This document shows positions 52,596 through 61,566 of a stretch of 64,000 nucleotides of DNA, piece after piece. Below the pieces are notes generated by a model, which was not told where the DNA came from, did not search any database, and saw only the letters and a list, made by a program, of their open reading frames with translations. Position 1 is the stretch's first letter; the number at the start of each line of letters is the position of its first letter. Both the position numbers and the translations under genes were made by a program. Source of the stretch: CF-13 sp036782775 (lineage in GTDB: Bacteria > Chloroflexota > Dormibacteria > CF-121); contig DAIPYJ010000005.1 of assembly GCA_036782775.1 (NCBI GenBank), forward strand, positions 18,089 through 82,088, given 5' to 3'.

Positions 52596-55500
52596 GGCGA
52601 TGGCGCTCGTCCTCGAGGACGGCTTCACGCTTCTCGGGGAAGCGGGCGGCCAAACCTTCTCGGCGACCGGCGAGGCGGTGATCAACACCTGCATGAGCGG
52701 CTACCAGGAGGTCGTCTCCGATCCGTCGTATGCCGGGCAGATGGTCGTCATGACCTACCCGCTGATCGGCAACTACGGGGTCGCGCCGGAATTCCTCGAG
52801 TCGGCTCGGCCCTGGGCGCGCGCCCTGATCACGCGGCAGCTCAGCCCGTTCGCCGAACATTGGCGCCACCATCAATCGGTCGCCGATTGGCTCGACGGTT
52901 ACGGCATTCCGATCCTGACCGGATGTGACACCCGCCGCCTGGCGCGCCATCTCCGAAGCACGGGCGCCCTGCGCGCGGTGATCGGCCCCCGGCATGAGCT
53001 GCCGTCCTTGCGGGAGCGGGTCCAGGCCGTGACGCCGCTCGAGGAGCAGGATCTCGTGCGCCAGGTCTCCGAAGGTTTCATCGATGTCGCCGAGCCGCTC
53101 GATCCAGCGCTCGAGTCTCCCTCTCCCCACTTGAGGGGAGAGGGTCCGGGTGAGGGGTTCCGACAGTATCCGGGCCTTCGCGTCGTCGTCGTCGACTACG
53201 GCGTCAAGCGCAACACGCTGCGCTCGCTGCGGTCACGCGGCGTCGAAGTCGAAGTGTTGCCGTGGGACGCCGACGCGAACGCGGTGATGGCGCGACGGCC
53301 GGCTGCGGTCGTTCTCTCGAATGGTCCGGGTGATCCGGCGCAGCTCGGCGGCGCCGTGCGAATGACCCGCGAGCTGATCGGGCGGATCCCGGTACTTGGC
53401 ATCTGCATGGGCCATCAGCTCCTTGGGCGTGCGGCCGGGGCGCAGACCTCGCGGCTTCGCTTCGGTCATCACGGCGGCAATCATCCGGTGATCGACCTTC
53501 GGACCGGCCGCGTCAGCATGACCTCGCAGAACCACGAATTCCAGGTCGATGCCGAGTCGATGCCGCCGGACAGCGGTTTCCGGATCAGCCATCGCAACCT
53601 GCACGATGGCTCGGTCGAAGGGTTGGTGCACGAACGGCTTCCGGTGCGCAGTGTCCAGTTCCATCCGGAAGGCGGTCCAGGGCCGCAGGACAACCAGTCG
53701 ATCTTCGACGAGTTTCTCGATCTGGTGGCGGGCCGCGGCAGCGATGCAATTCGCTTGAGCGCCCGGCCGCCACGGCCGAGGAGTGTGCTCGTCATCGGCT
53801 CGGGTCCGATCGTGATCGGCCAGGCGGCCGAGTTCGATTACGCCGGCACCCAGGCCTGCAAGGCGCTGCGCGAAGAAGGCGTTCGCACCATCCTGGTCAA
53901 CTCGAACCCGGCGACGATCATGACCGACTCGGAGATCGCCGACCGCGTCTACATCGAGCCGCTCACGCTGGATGCGGTCAGCGCGATCATCGAGCGGGAA
54001 CGACCCGACGGGCTGCTGGCGACGCTTGGCGGCCAGACGGGATTGAACCTCGCCGTCGCTCTCGCCGATGCGGGCGTGCTCGACAAATTCAACGTGCGCG
54101 TGCTCGGCACGCCGCTGTCGGCGATTCGCGAGGCCGAGGATCGGGAGGCATTCAAACAGGTCCTGCTCGACCTTGGCGAGCCGGTCCCGGAGAGCCGGAC
54201 GGTGACCACGGTCGAGGCGGCGCAGGAATTCGCGGCGGAGATTGGCTTCCCGCTGGTGGTGAGGCCGGCCTATACGCTGGGCGGCACGGGCGGCGGAATG
54301 GCCGGCAGCCCCCTCGAGCTCGAGGCCGTGGCACGCGAAGGGCTCGCCGCGAGTCCCATCCGCCAGGTACTGATCGAGCGCTCGCTCGCCGGCTGGAAAG
54401 AGATCGAGTACGAAGTCATGCGCGATGCCAATGACACCTGCATCGCGGTTTGCAACATGGAGAACATCGATGCCATGGGCGTCCACACCGGGGATAGCAT
54501 CGTGGTCGCGCCCAGCCAGACGCTCTCCGATCGCCAGGTGCAGATGCTGCGCTCGGCGGCCCTGCGCATCATTCGAGCGCTGCGCATCGAAGGCGGCTGC
54601 AACGTCCAGTTCGCGCTCGACCCGCAATCGGACGCCTACTTCGTAATCGAGGTCAATCCCCGAGTGAGCCGCTCATCGGCGCTGGCTTCGAAAGCGACGG
54701 GCTACCCGATCGCGCGCGTGGCGGCCAAGATCGCGGCCGGCAAGCTATTGCACGAGATTCCCAATGCCGTCACCGGCAAGACGAGCGCGGCCTTCGAGCC
54801 GGCGCTCGATTACTGCGTGGTCAAAATTCCCCGCTGGCCCTTCGACAAGTTTCCGGCCGCGGACCGCGTGCTCGGCACCCAGATGAAGTCCACGGGTGAG
54901 GTGATGGCGATCGAGCGGACCTTCGAGGCCGCCCTGGTGAAGGCGATCCGATCGCTGGAGCAGCGCCTTCCCGACGCCGCCGAACTGCGCGGCCGTCCCG
55001 ATCTGCTGCATCAGCCCAATGACCGCCGGCTGCTCGCCGCGCTCCAGGCGCTGCGGGACGGCGCCTCGCTTGCGGAGATCTGCGCCGCGACGCAGTACGC
55101 GCCGTGGTTCGTCGATCGCCTCGAGTACCTGGTCTCCATCGAGGCCGCACTGCATTCGGAAGCTCCGCTCGACGACCTGCTGCTGCGGGCCAAGCGCGCC
55201 GGATTCGACGACGGCCGGATTGCCGAGCTGAGCCAGGGCAGGCTGCCGGCAACCGTGATCGAGCCGACCTTCCGCCAGGTCGATACCTGCGCCGCCGAGT
55301 TCGAAGCGGTTACCCCCTATTACTACTCGAGCTACGAAGACGAAGACGAGGTCATCCGAGGCGATAATCCGGCGGTCGCCGTGATCGGTTCCGGCCCGAT
55401 TCGGATTGGGCAGGGCATCGAGTTCGACTACTGCAGCGTTCACGCCTCGATCGCCTTGCAAGCGAGCGGCGTCGACAGCGTGCTCATCAATAGCAATCCG

Positions 55501-56970
55501 GAGACGGTCAGCACCGACTTCGACGTCTCGACCCGGCTCTACTTCGAGCCGCTCGATGTCGAGGGCGTGCGCAACGTCCTGCGCCGCGACCCGGTCAAGG
55601 GCGTGATGGTGCAGTTCGGCGGCCAGACCGGCCTGAACCTGGCCGATGCGCTCGCCGCGGGAGGCGTGCGCATCCTGGGTTCATCGGTCGACACCATCGA
55701 CCTGGCCGAAGATCGGCGCCGCTGCGAGGCGCTGCTGCGCGCCAGCGGCATTCCGCAATCGCCCGGCGGCTCGGCCACCAGCGTCGAGCAGGCGCTCGCG
55801 GTTGCGGCGCGCGTCGGCTATCCAGTCCTGGTTCGACCCTCGTACGTGCTGGGCGGCCGGGGCATGGAGATCGTCCACGTGCCCGAGGACCTGCAGCGGT
55901 ACGTCGAAGCGGCGATCGCCTTCGGCGTTCGCGGCCCAATCCTGATCGACAAGTACCTGTTGGGCCGTGAGCTGGACGTCGACGCGATCTGCGATGGCGA
56001 GAGCGTGCTCATCCCCGGCATCCTCGAACACGTCGAGCGTGCCGGAATCCACTCCGGCGACTCTTATGCCGTCTATCCGCCGATCAGCCTGAGCTCCGCC
56101 GAGACGCAACGCGTCGTCGAGGCGGCCACCCTGATCGCGCGCCTGGTCAAAGCGGTCGGCCTGATCAACATCCAGTTCGTGATCCAGGAAGGCATCCCCT
56201 ATGTCCTCGAGGTCAACCCGCGCGCCAGCCGCACGGTGCCCTTCTTGAGCAAGGTGACGGGCGTGCCCATGGTTCGGCTTGCGACGCTGGCTGCCCTTGG
56301 CCGGCCCTTCAGCGAGCAGGGCTTCGCGCCCGGATTGCAGCCCGCTCGCCAGCTGTTTGCTGTCAAGGCTCCCGTCTTCTCGATGGCGAAACTTCCCGCC
56401 GTCGATGCGGTGCTCGGGCCGGAGATGAAATCCACCGGGGAGGCCATGGGGATCGCCGAAGACCTGGCGACAGCGCAGTACAAAGCATTCCTCGCGACCA
56501 TGCATCAACTACCGCCCGATGGCGCGGCCCTCTGCTCGATTGCGGACGCCGACAAGGACGAGGCGTTGCCGGTATTGCGGGCGCTTCATGGCCTCGGTTT
56601 TGCGCTGTATGCGACTGAGGGAACGGCGGCGATGCTGCACCGCTCCGGCATTCCAGCCACGACCGTCCAGAAGTTGCGCCATGGCCATCCCAACGTCGTG
56701 GACGTCATTCATTCGGGACAGGTCCATCTGGTGGTCAATACGGTTTCCTCGTCGACGCCGCGCATCGAGAACGGATCGGGCGTGCCGCTTCGTGATGGCT
56801 ACGAGATTCGCCGCGCCTCTGTCGAGCGGCGGATCCCCTGCCTGACCTCGCTTGATACGGCACGCGCCCTGGTGCAGGCCTTGCGCGCCTGGCGCCGCGA
56901 GGCGCAAATGGGCGTCGGGGTACTGGGTGAGTACGTTGGTTCCAGGGTCGAGGCGGCGACCACCGCATGA
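52588..56970 (+). CDS. carAB: Fused carbamoyl-phosphate synthase (CarA-CarB single polypeptide)
   Basis: Makes carbamoyl phosphate from glutamine, bicarbonate and two ATP. One 1,460-residue frame contains both subunits. Residues 1-385 are CarA: TCMSGYQEVVSDPSYAGQ, then the glutaminase with nucleophile Cys273 in GICMGHQLLG and His359/Glu361 in FHPEGGPGPQDN. A short linker (AIRLSARPPRPRSV) leads into CarB from about residue 395: VIGSGPIVIGQAAEFDYAGT, NSNPATIMTD, the two ATP-grasp halves (second half begins VIGSGPIRIGQGIEFDYCSV) and the MGS-like allosteric end. Residues 176-191 are encoded by a dispersed repeat. In bacteria the subunits are usually separate genes. Start GTG, overlapping pyrC. 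Confidence 0.93.
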   Translation: MSEAMALVLEDGFTLLGEAGGQTFSATGEAVINTCMSGYQEVVSDPSYAGQMVVMTYPLIGNYGVAPEFLESARPWARALITRQLSPFAEHWRHHQSVADWLDGYGIPILTGCDTRRLARHLRSTGALRAVIGPRHELPSLRERVQAVTPLEEQDLVRQVSEGFIDVAEPLDPALESPSPHLRGEGPGEGFRQYPGLRVVVVDYGVKRNTLRSLRSRGVEVEVLPWDADANAVMARRPAAVVLSNGPGDPAQLGGAVRMTRELIGRIPVLGICMGHQLLGRAAGAQTSRLRFGHHGGNHPVIDLRTGRVSMTSQNHEFQVDAESMPPDSGFRISHRNLHDGSVEGLVHERLPVRSVQFHPEGGPGPQDNQSIFDEFLDLVAGRGSDAIRLSARPPRPRSVLVIGSGPIVIGQAAEFDYAGTQACKALREEGVRTILVNSNPATIMTDSEIADRVYIEPLTLDAVSAIIERERPDGLLATLGGQTGLNLAVALADAGVLDKFNVRVLGTPLSAIREAEDREAFKQVLLDLGEPVPESRTVTTVEAAQEFAAEIGFPLVVRPAYTLGGTGGGMAGSPLELEAVAREGLAASPIRQVLIERSLAGWKEIEYEVMRDANDTCIAVCNMENIDAMGVHTGDSIVVAPSQTLSDRQVQMLRSAALRIIRALRIEGGCNVQFALDPQSDAYFVIEVNPRVSRSSALASKATGYPIARVAAKIAAGKLLHEIPNAVTGKTSAAFEPALDYCVVKIPRWPFDKFPAADRVLGTQMKSTGEVMAIERTFEAALVKAIRSLEQRLPDAAELRGRPDLLHQPNDRRLLAALQALRDGASLAEICAATQYAPWFVDRLEYLVSIEAALHSEAPLDDLLLRAKRAGFDDGRIAELSQGRLPATVIEPTFRQVDTCAAEFEAVTPYYYSSYEDEDEVIRGDNPAVAVIGSGPIRIGQGIEFDYCSVHASIALQASGVDSVLINSNPETVSTDFDVSTRLYFEPLDVEGVRNVLRRDPVKGVMVQFGGQTGLNLADALAAGGVRILGSSVDTIDLAEDRRRCEALLRASGIPQSPGGSATSVEQALAVAARVGYPVLVRPSYVLGGRGMEIVHVPEDLQRYVEAAIAFGVRGPILIDKYLLGRELDVDAICDGESVLIPGILEHVERAGIHSGDSYAVYPPISLSSAETQRVVEAATLIARLVKAVGLINIQFVIQEGIPYVLEVNPRASRTVPFLSKVTGVPMVRLATLAALGRPFSEQGFAPGLQPARQLFAVKAPVFSMAKLPAVDAVLGPEMKSTGEAMGIAEDLATAQYKAFLATMHQLPPDGAALCSIADADKDEALPVLRALHGLGFALYATEGTAAMLHRSGIPATTVQKLRHGHPNVVDVIHSGQVHLVVNTVSSSTPRIENGSGVPLRDGYEIRRASVERRIPCLTSLDTARALVQALRAWRREAQMGVGVLGEYVGSRVEAATTA
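53119..53157 (+). repeat. G/C palindromic dispersed repeat, copy D (inside carA part)
   Basis: Perfect 10-bp stem CCCTCTCCCC / GGGGAGAGGG around ACTTGA, then TCCGGGTGAGGGG. In frame it encodes SPSPHLRGEGPGEG within carAB, at the junction between the two CarA domains. Confidence 0.85.
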
Positions 56971-57827
56971 GCCTGGTCTCTGATCCCACGGTCGTTACCC
57001 TCCCGAACCTGGGGATTGGCCAGCGACTCGACGCCTACGTCGTGGCGCGAACCGAACCGATGGCGGGCGCCGTGGAACTGGTCATGGACGCGCCGGTTGC
57101 CGCCGGCGCGCTCAGGCCGGGCCATTTTTTTCAGATCGCCGTCGACGCGCCGCGCACGCTGCTGCGCAGGCCATACAGCGCCGCCTGGGCGGACCCGCAG
57201 AACGGACGGCTCGGCTTCATCTTTAATGTTGTTGGCGCGGGCAGCGCCTGGCTGGCGGCGCGGGAGGCGGGCGATCGCCTCAACTTGCTGGGCCCGCTTG
57301 GCCGCGGGTTCGAGCTCGATGGCGATGGTCCGGTGGTCTGTGTCGCCGGCGGTCTTGGCATCGCCGTCTTCCCCGGCGTGGTTGCGGCCCTCGTGCAGCG
57401 GGGACGTCAGGTGTTGATGCTCTGCGGGGCGCGAAGCTCCGCCCAATTGCTTTCGCCAGAACGCTTCCCTGGCGCCGAGGTGCAGGTTGCTACGGACGAT
57501 GGCACCGCCGGCCACCACGGATCGGTGATAGACCTCCTGAATTTCACTGCCCCTTTCAGGGAGGGTCCGGGAGGGGGTCTTGACATCCTCACCTGCGGCC
57601 CAACGCCGATGCTGCGGGCACTCATCGAGCAGGCCGGACGGCTGGGCATCACCCCGCAATCGATTCAGGCGGCGCTGGAAACCCCGATGGGCTGCGGCCT
57701 GGGGACCTGCCTTGGCTGCGTCGCGCCCAGCACTGACGGCGGTTACCTGCTGACGTGCTCGGATGGTCCCTGCCTGCGCGCGGACCGCATCGACTGGAGC
57801 CGGATCACCGATGCCTTCCACGGTTAG
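56967..57827 (+). CDS. pyrK: Dihydroorotate dehydrogenase electron-transfer subunit PyrK
   Basis: Carries electrons from dihydroorotate dehydrogenase B to NAD. 286 residues. The FAD-binding strand is RRPYSAAW, the nucleotide-binding part VCVAGGLGIAVFPGVVAAL, and the [2Fe-2S] cluster cysteines are in GCGLGTCLGC plus a fourth Cys in LLTCSDGPC. It pairs with the class 1B PyrD gene, which overlaps it by 17 bases. Residues from about 195 to 206 (APFREGPGGG) come from a dispersed repeat inserted in frame between two strands. Confidence 0.93.
   Translation: MSLVSDPTVVTLPNLGIGQRLDAYVVARTEPMAGAVELVMDAPVAAGALRPGHFFQIAVDAPRTLLRRPYSAAWADPQNGRLGFIFNVVGAGSAWLAAREAGDRLNLLGPLGRGFELDGDGPVVCVAGGLGIAVFPGVVAALVQRGRQVLMLCGARSSAQLLSPERFPGAEVQVATDDGTAGHHGSVIDLLNFTAPFREGPGGGLDILTCGPTPMLRALIEQAGRLGITPQSIQAALETPMGCGLGTCLGCVAPSTDGGYLLTCSDGPCLRADRIDWSRITDAFHG
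57549..57578 (+). repeat. G/C palindromic dispersed repeat, copy E (inside pyrK)
   Basis: GCCCCTTTCAGGGAGGG then TCCGGGAGGGGGT. It has a shorter stem than the others but the same tail, and it encodes APFREGPGGG in frame in PyrK. Confidence 0.55.
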
Positions 57828-58752
57828 GCCGCCGGACCTGCGGGTCGACGTCGGCCGCGGTCTTCGGCTGGCGACGCCTGTACTGGTCGCGTCCGGGACG
57901 TTTGGCTACGGCTTCGATGCTCCACAGGTCGATCGCTCAGCACTCGGCGCCATCATCACCAAGGGCACGACCCCGCGAGCGCGCGCCGGGAACGAGCCGC
58001 TGCGCATCGCCGAAACGCCCTCCGGCATGCTCAATGCGATCGGCCTGCAGAACCCCGGCGTCGAGCAGGTCGCGCGTGCCTACGCGCCGATCTGGGCAAG
58101 CTGGCCGACTCCCGTGATTGTCAACGTCGCCGGCGACTCGATCGAGGATTATGCGATGGTCGCATCGCGTCTCGACGGCGTCGCCGGCATCGCGGGCCTC
58201 GAGTTGAACATCTCCTGCCCCAACGTCGCCAATGGGCTGCAATTTGGGGTCGATGCCGGCTTAGCGGCCGAACTCACGGCCGCGGTGCGGCGCGCTTCGT
58301 CGCTGCCGCTGATGGTGAAGCTCACGCCGAACGTCACCGACATCGTCGCCATCGGTCGTGCCGTCGAGGATGCCGGCGCCGATGCCGTGTCTGCCATCAA
58401 CACCTATGTCGGGATGTCGATCGACATCCGCCGGCGCCGGCCGATGCTCTCCCGCCGAAGCGGCGGCCTGAGCGGACCCGCCATCAAACCGCTGGCCCTG
58501 CATGCGGTGTGGAGCCTGAGCGAGGCGCTTTCCATCCCGGTGGTCGCGATCGGCGGCATCATGACCGCCGACGATGCGCTCGAGTTCCTGCTGGCCGGGG
58601 CATCGGCGGTTCAGCTCGGGACGGTGAACTATGTGAGGCCGCAGGCGGCGCGCGAGGTGTTGGATGGGGTCACCGCCTATCTGCGTGACCGCGACTTTCG
58701 CTCGGTTCGTGACGCAGCCCTGCGCCCGATACCTGAGCTGGCGCATGTCTGA
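57811..58752 (+). CDS. pyrD: Dihydroorotate dehydrogenase B catalytic subunit
   Basis: Oxidises dihydroorotate to orotate using FMN, with PyrK. 313 residues from the ATG at 57811; an upstream frame to 57763 lies within pyrK. Class 1 motifs: VLVASGTFGYGFDAPQVD, ITKGTTPRARAGNEPLRI, MLNAIGLQNPGVEQV, ELNISCPNVANG, LPLMVKLTPNVTDI, and the phosphate-binding VAIGGIMTADDALEFLLAGASAVQLGT. Ends eight bases beyond the pyrE start. Confidence 0.95.
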   Translation: MPSTVRPPDLRVDVGRGLRLATPVLVASGTFGYGFDAPQVDRSALGAIITKGTTPRARAGNEPLRIAETPSGMLNAIGLQNPGVEQVARAYAPIWASWPTPVIVNVAGDSIEDYAMVASRLDGVAGIAGLELNISCPNVANGLQFGVDAGLAAELTAAVRRASSLPLMVKLTPNVTDIVAIGRAVEDAGADAVSAINTYVGMSIDIRRRRPMLSRRSGGLSGPAIKPLALHAVWSLSEALSIPVVAIGGIMTADDALEFLLAGASAVQLGTVNYVRPQAAREVLDGVTAYLRDRDFRSVRDAALRPIPELAHV

Positions 58753-59338
58753 CTCGCAGGCGGCGCTGGCGGCCTTCGTATCCTCGGGAGCGTTTCTTCG
58801 CGGGCATTTCGTTTACACCAGCGGACGCCATGGCGCGGATTACCTCGAGAAGTTCCGCGTTCTCGAGGATCCGGCAGCGGCGGCGACCCTGGCGGCGATG
58901 ATCGCCGAGCATTTCCGCAGCGCTCAGCCTGAGTTGGTCGCTGGCCCGACGACCGGTGGCATCATCCTCGCCTTCGAGGTCGCGCGCCAGCTAGGCGTCA
59001 ACGCCGTCTATGTCGAGCGTGGTGAGGACGGCGGACGCGTGCTGCGCCGGGGATTCATGATTCCGCCGAGTGCGAGGGTGCTGGTCGTGGACGATGTGGT
59101 GACGACCGGAGGATCGCTGGCGGAGACGACCGCCTGCATCCGCGATGCGGGAGGCGAAGTGATCGGCATCGGGGTGCTGGCCGATCGCACCGGAGGTCGT
59201 ACTGGAAGCGATCTGCCGTTCTTTGCCTGTCTGACCCTGGACTTTCCGTCCTACTTGCCGAGCGAATGCCCGCTCTGCGCCCGCGGCATTCCGCTTGCTG
59301 CGTTACGCGGCAGCGCTACGACAGTCGCCAGCCGCTAG
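58745..59338 (+). CDS. pyrE: Orotate phosphoribosyltransferase
   Basis: Converts orotate and PRPP to OMP. 197 residues from the ATG at 58745, which overlaps pyrD. FLRGHFVYTSGRHGADYLEKF is the N-terminal orotate-binding part, LVAGPTTGGIILAFEVA the ribose loop, and RVLVVDDVVTTGGSLAET the PRPP loop. The C-terminus has CPLC near the end. It is the last pyr gene in the window: pyrF (OMP decarboxylase) is not here. Confidence 0.95.
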   Translation: MSDSQAALAAFVSSGAFLRGHFVYTSGRHGADYLEKFRVLEDPAAAATLAAMIAEHFRSAQPELVAGPTTGGIILAFEVARQLGVNAVYVERGEDGGRVLRRGFMIPPSARVLVVDDVVTTGGSLAETTACIRDAGGEVIGIGVLADRTGGRTGSDLPFFACLTLDFPSYLPSECPLCARGIPLAALRGSATTVASR

Positions 59339-59343
59339 CAGCC

Positions 59344-59991
59344 CTACTGCAACCAGGATGGCGCCGATGCCGGCGTTCGATGGAGCTGCTCGCGCAGCTC
59401 GCGCCGGTGATTGCGCCGGCTCGGTGTCGGCTCTGCCGGCCTTACGCCCGGCGCCGCGGTAACCGGACGGGTCGGCGCCTCCTCTTCGCCGTCGTCGTCG
59501 GCCGCCCGAGCGGCGCCCAGCACCTGGCGCAGCCGGACCGCCCAGGCCGCTTTGCCGAAATCCCACTTTCCCAGGCGAGGGACCTCGTCCGGTGCGCGCT
59601 CGATGCGCGAGATCAGGCTCTGCTCATGGTCGAGATCGGCCAGTTGCAGGGCGACCATCGAAACGCTTGCCGGCGCGACCAATGCGGCGGCCGATGCGCC
59701 CGTGTTTCGTACGATGCGCATGATCGTCTGGGTCGGGGCGAGATTGTCGAGCGCAATCTCCGGATAAAGCGGCAGCTGAACGGCGGTCGATGCGGAGCGC
59801 GCCAGCGGCAATCGATCGAGGTCCCACCTGGATTCGGTTCCCTGCCGATCGATGACGAAGAGGATCGCGTTGATGAGCTCGGTTGGTTCGAGCGTCCGAA
59901 CCAGATCGCGGGTGGCGTCGTCGGCGATCGAGCGAAGCCGGTCGAGCTGCGAGCGCTGCGTAAGGCAGCCATGTTCCTCAAGCTGTTGCAA
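59344..59991 (-). CDS. Hypothetical protein
   Basis: About 215 residues from a TTG at 59991 with AGAAGGGC some ten bases upstream; the open frame runs further to 60156 but the segment before 59991 is AT-rich with a GATAAAAT-like promoter box on the minus strand. The codon choice is like real genes of the window. The middle is helical and beta-mixed (ELINAILFVIDRQG, PLYPEIALDNLAPTQTIM, AASVSMVALQLADLD-like), and the C-terminus is rich in Asp/Glu then Arg. No family recognised. It converges with pyrE across five bases. Confidence 0.45.
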   Translation of the reverse strand: MQQLEEHGCLTQRSQLDRLRSIADDATRDLVRTLEPTELINAILFVIDRQGTESRWDLDRLPLARSASTAVQLPLYPEIALDNLAPTQTIMRIVRNTGASAAALVAPASVSMVALQLADLDHEQSLISRIERAPDEVPRLGKWDFGKAAWAVRLRQVLGAARAADDDGEEEAPTRPVTAAPGVRPAEPTPSRRNHRRELREQLHRTPASAPSWLQ

Positions 59992-60201
59992 ATTGTGCCT
60001 GCCCTTCTGAAGGTGGATGCTGCCAGCAAGCAGCGCTGAGGAAATTTTATCAGCGTTGCCAGGCAACGCAACAGATTTTTTTCGCGGCGTGTGGATAACC
60101 CAACCTAGTGTTAACGACCGATAAGGAGTGCCGGTTACGAATGGAGGCATTCGCATAAATGTCGTACCAATTTGCGCCGACCTCGCGTTGTGTGGTCGAC
60201 G

Positions 60202-60978
60202 ATGGGCAAGAAATCAGCGGCACTGCTCGCCGGGCTCGCGCTCGGGACGCTGGCCGAGGTCCTCTTGCAGGTCAGCGCCGCGAGTGCGGCATCGGGCGTT
60301 CGACCGTTGACCTCGCCAACCGCCTCGGTGAGACCGGTTGCCACGACGTCGGCCGTAGCCTGCGAGTCGATGCCGCTCGCGCTGGCCTTCACGACTAATG
60401 TCAGGGATAGCCGGCTCCTGCATCTCCGCCTTCCGTGGGGCACGCCTGGGGATGCGGAAGGCTCGATGATCGAGGATTACGGCGCCTACGACGGCGCAGG
60501 TGTTCGCGAACAACTGCCCGTTCATGACGTGACGACGGGCACCCTGGTGGAAATGTCCGGCCACAACGCGATCGACATCATCCTGACGAGCGGCACGCCG
60601 CTCTTTGCGGTGACCTCCGGGACCGCCTACCGCCTCACAAACTGGACCCTTCCGGGCGGCCCGCAGGGATGGGCAGTGGTCGTCGTCTCCGACGTGCTCG
60701 ATGACGATCGCGGCGAGCCGGTCGCTTTTCTCTACGGCCACACCCGGGAGTTCGATGTGGAAAACGGACAGCACGTCGTCGGCGGCGCGCTGATTGCGAA
60801 GAGCGGAGGCGACCCCGACGATCCGGGAGCCGGCTTTAGCGATACGGCGAACGTCCATTTCGAGGTGATCGAATCGAAGAACCCGCTGACCGCGCATGCC
60901 GGCACGGTCAACCCGCACCAGTTCCTCGAGAACCTCTATCACTACGCCGCCGACCATCCCGCGTGTCTCAGCGCTTGA
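60202..60978 (+). CDS. Secreted M23-like protein with incomplete active site
   Basis: A 258-residue exported protein from the ATG at 60202, with a signal peptide (SAALLAGLALGTLAEVLLQV to SAASAA). The C-terminal half has the LytM/M23 plan: GHNAIDIILTSGTPLFAVTSG supplies HxxxD, LYGHTREF the middle His, and the last motif reads NVHFEVIESK. In active M23 peptidases this is HxHFE; here the first His is Asn, so it may bind but not cleave peptidoglycan. It converges with the exosortase-like gene 12 bases away. Confidence 0.7.
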   Translation: MGKKSAALLAGLALGTLAEVLLQVSAASAASGVRPLTSPTASVRPVATTSAVACESMPLALAFTTNVRDSRLLHLRLPWGTPGDAEGSMIEDYGAYDGAGVREQLPVHDVTTGTLVEMSGHNAIDIILTSGTPLFAVTSGTAYRLTNWTLPGGPQGWAVVVVSDVLDDDRGEPVAFLYGHTREFDVENGQHVVGGALIAKSGGDPDDPGAGFSDTANVHFEVIESKNPLTAHAGTVNPHQFLENLYHYAADHPACLSA

Positions 60979-60990
60979 GCCGTCGAGAGG

Positions 60991-61566
60991 TCAGCGTTGC
61001 GGGACAGGGCTCACCGGTGGAACCAGCCAGGTGAACGCGATGAACCAGAAGCTGAACAGCCACCCGACGATCAACAGCGTACCGCCGTAATCATGGAAAA
61101 GCACGGCGGGCAGATAGCCGCCGATGGCGGCGAGCAGGCAGACCAACGCGATCCGGACCAAGTTGACCAGGATCGTGCCGGTGATGCCGAAGGTGATGAT
61201 TTCGAGCCGTGACCAACCGGGCATCTGCCCGCGAAGTCCGACGATAAGGCTCAAGGCGAGCAGAATCAGGCTCTGCCACCCGACGCAGTTCCACGAGATG
61301 AAGAGGGTTTGCGGCGCGCCGCTCGCGTTCCAGACGACCAGTTCATTGCCTGCCGCGGCCGCATGCATCCCAAGCAGCCCAAGCAGGGCGACCGTTAGAC
61401 GGACCTCGGCCGGCACGATCACCTGGAGCGGCGTGGCGATGCCCAGCCTCATGCCAAGACTGGTCAGGACATCATCAAAGGTCGAGACAAAGGGCAGCAC
61501 GACCAAGAGAACGGCGCTGACGGCGATTAGCATGGCGTAGACCGGGGTCGTCCGAGGCTGACTCAT
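60991..61566 (-). CDS. Exosortase/archaeosortase-family protein
   Basis: A 191-residue membrane protein with about six helices, from the ATG at 61566. The C-terminal half carries the family's catalytic triad: Cys94 in ISWNCVGWQSL, Arg138 in NLVRIALVC and His158 in VLFHDYGG, each in the expected relative position to membrane segments. Exosortases are transpeptidase-like proteins that recognise C-terminal PEP-CTERM-type signals. Its start overlaps the stop of the upstream glycosyltransferase gene (ATGA), and that protein ends in a PEP-CTERM-like tail, so the pair probably act together. It does not fit a named subtype I can recognise. Confidence 0.82.
   Translation of the reverse strand: MSQPRTTPVYAMLIAVSAVLLVVLPFVSTFDDVLTSLGMRLGIATPLQVIVPAEVRLTVALLGLLGMHAAAAGNELVVWNASGAPQTLFISWNCVGWQSLILLALSLIVGLRGQMPGWSRLEIITFGITGTILVNLVRIALVCLLAAIGGYLPAVLFHDYGGTLLIVGWLFSFWFIAFTWLVPPVSPVPQR

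Noticed and set aside
59266..60039. A 257-codon plus-strand frame starting inside pyrE
   Set aside because: Arg/Gly-rich shadow of the minus-strand hypothetical gene; no start signal or family.
60090..60098. Perfect DnaA box (TGTGGATAA)
   Set aside because: A single box, with one looser match near 44815, and no cluster, AT-rich unwinding region, dnaA or dnaN; not enough for an origin.
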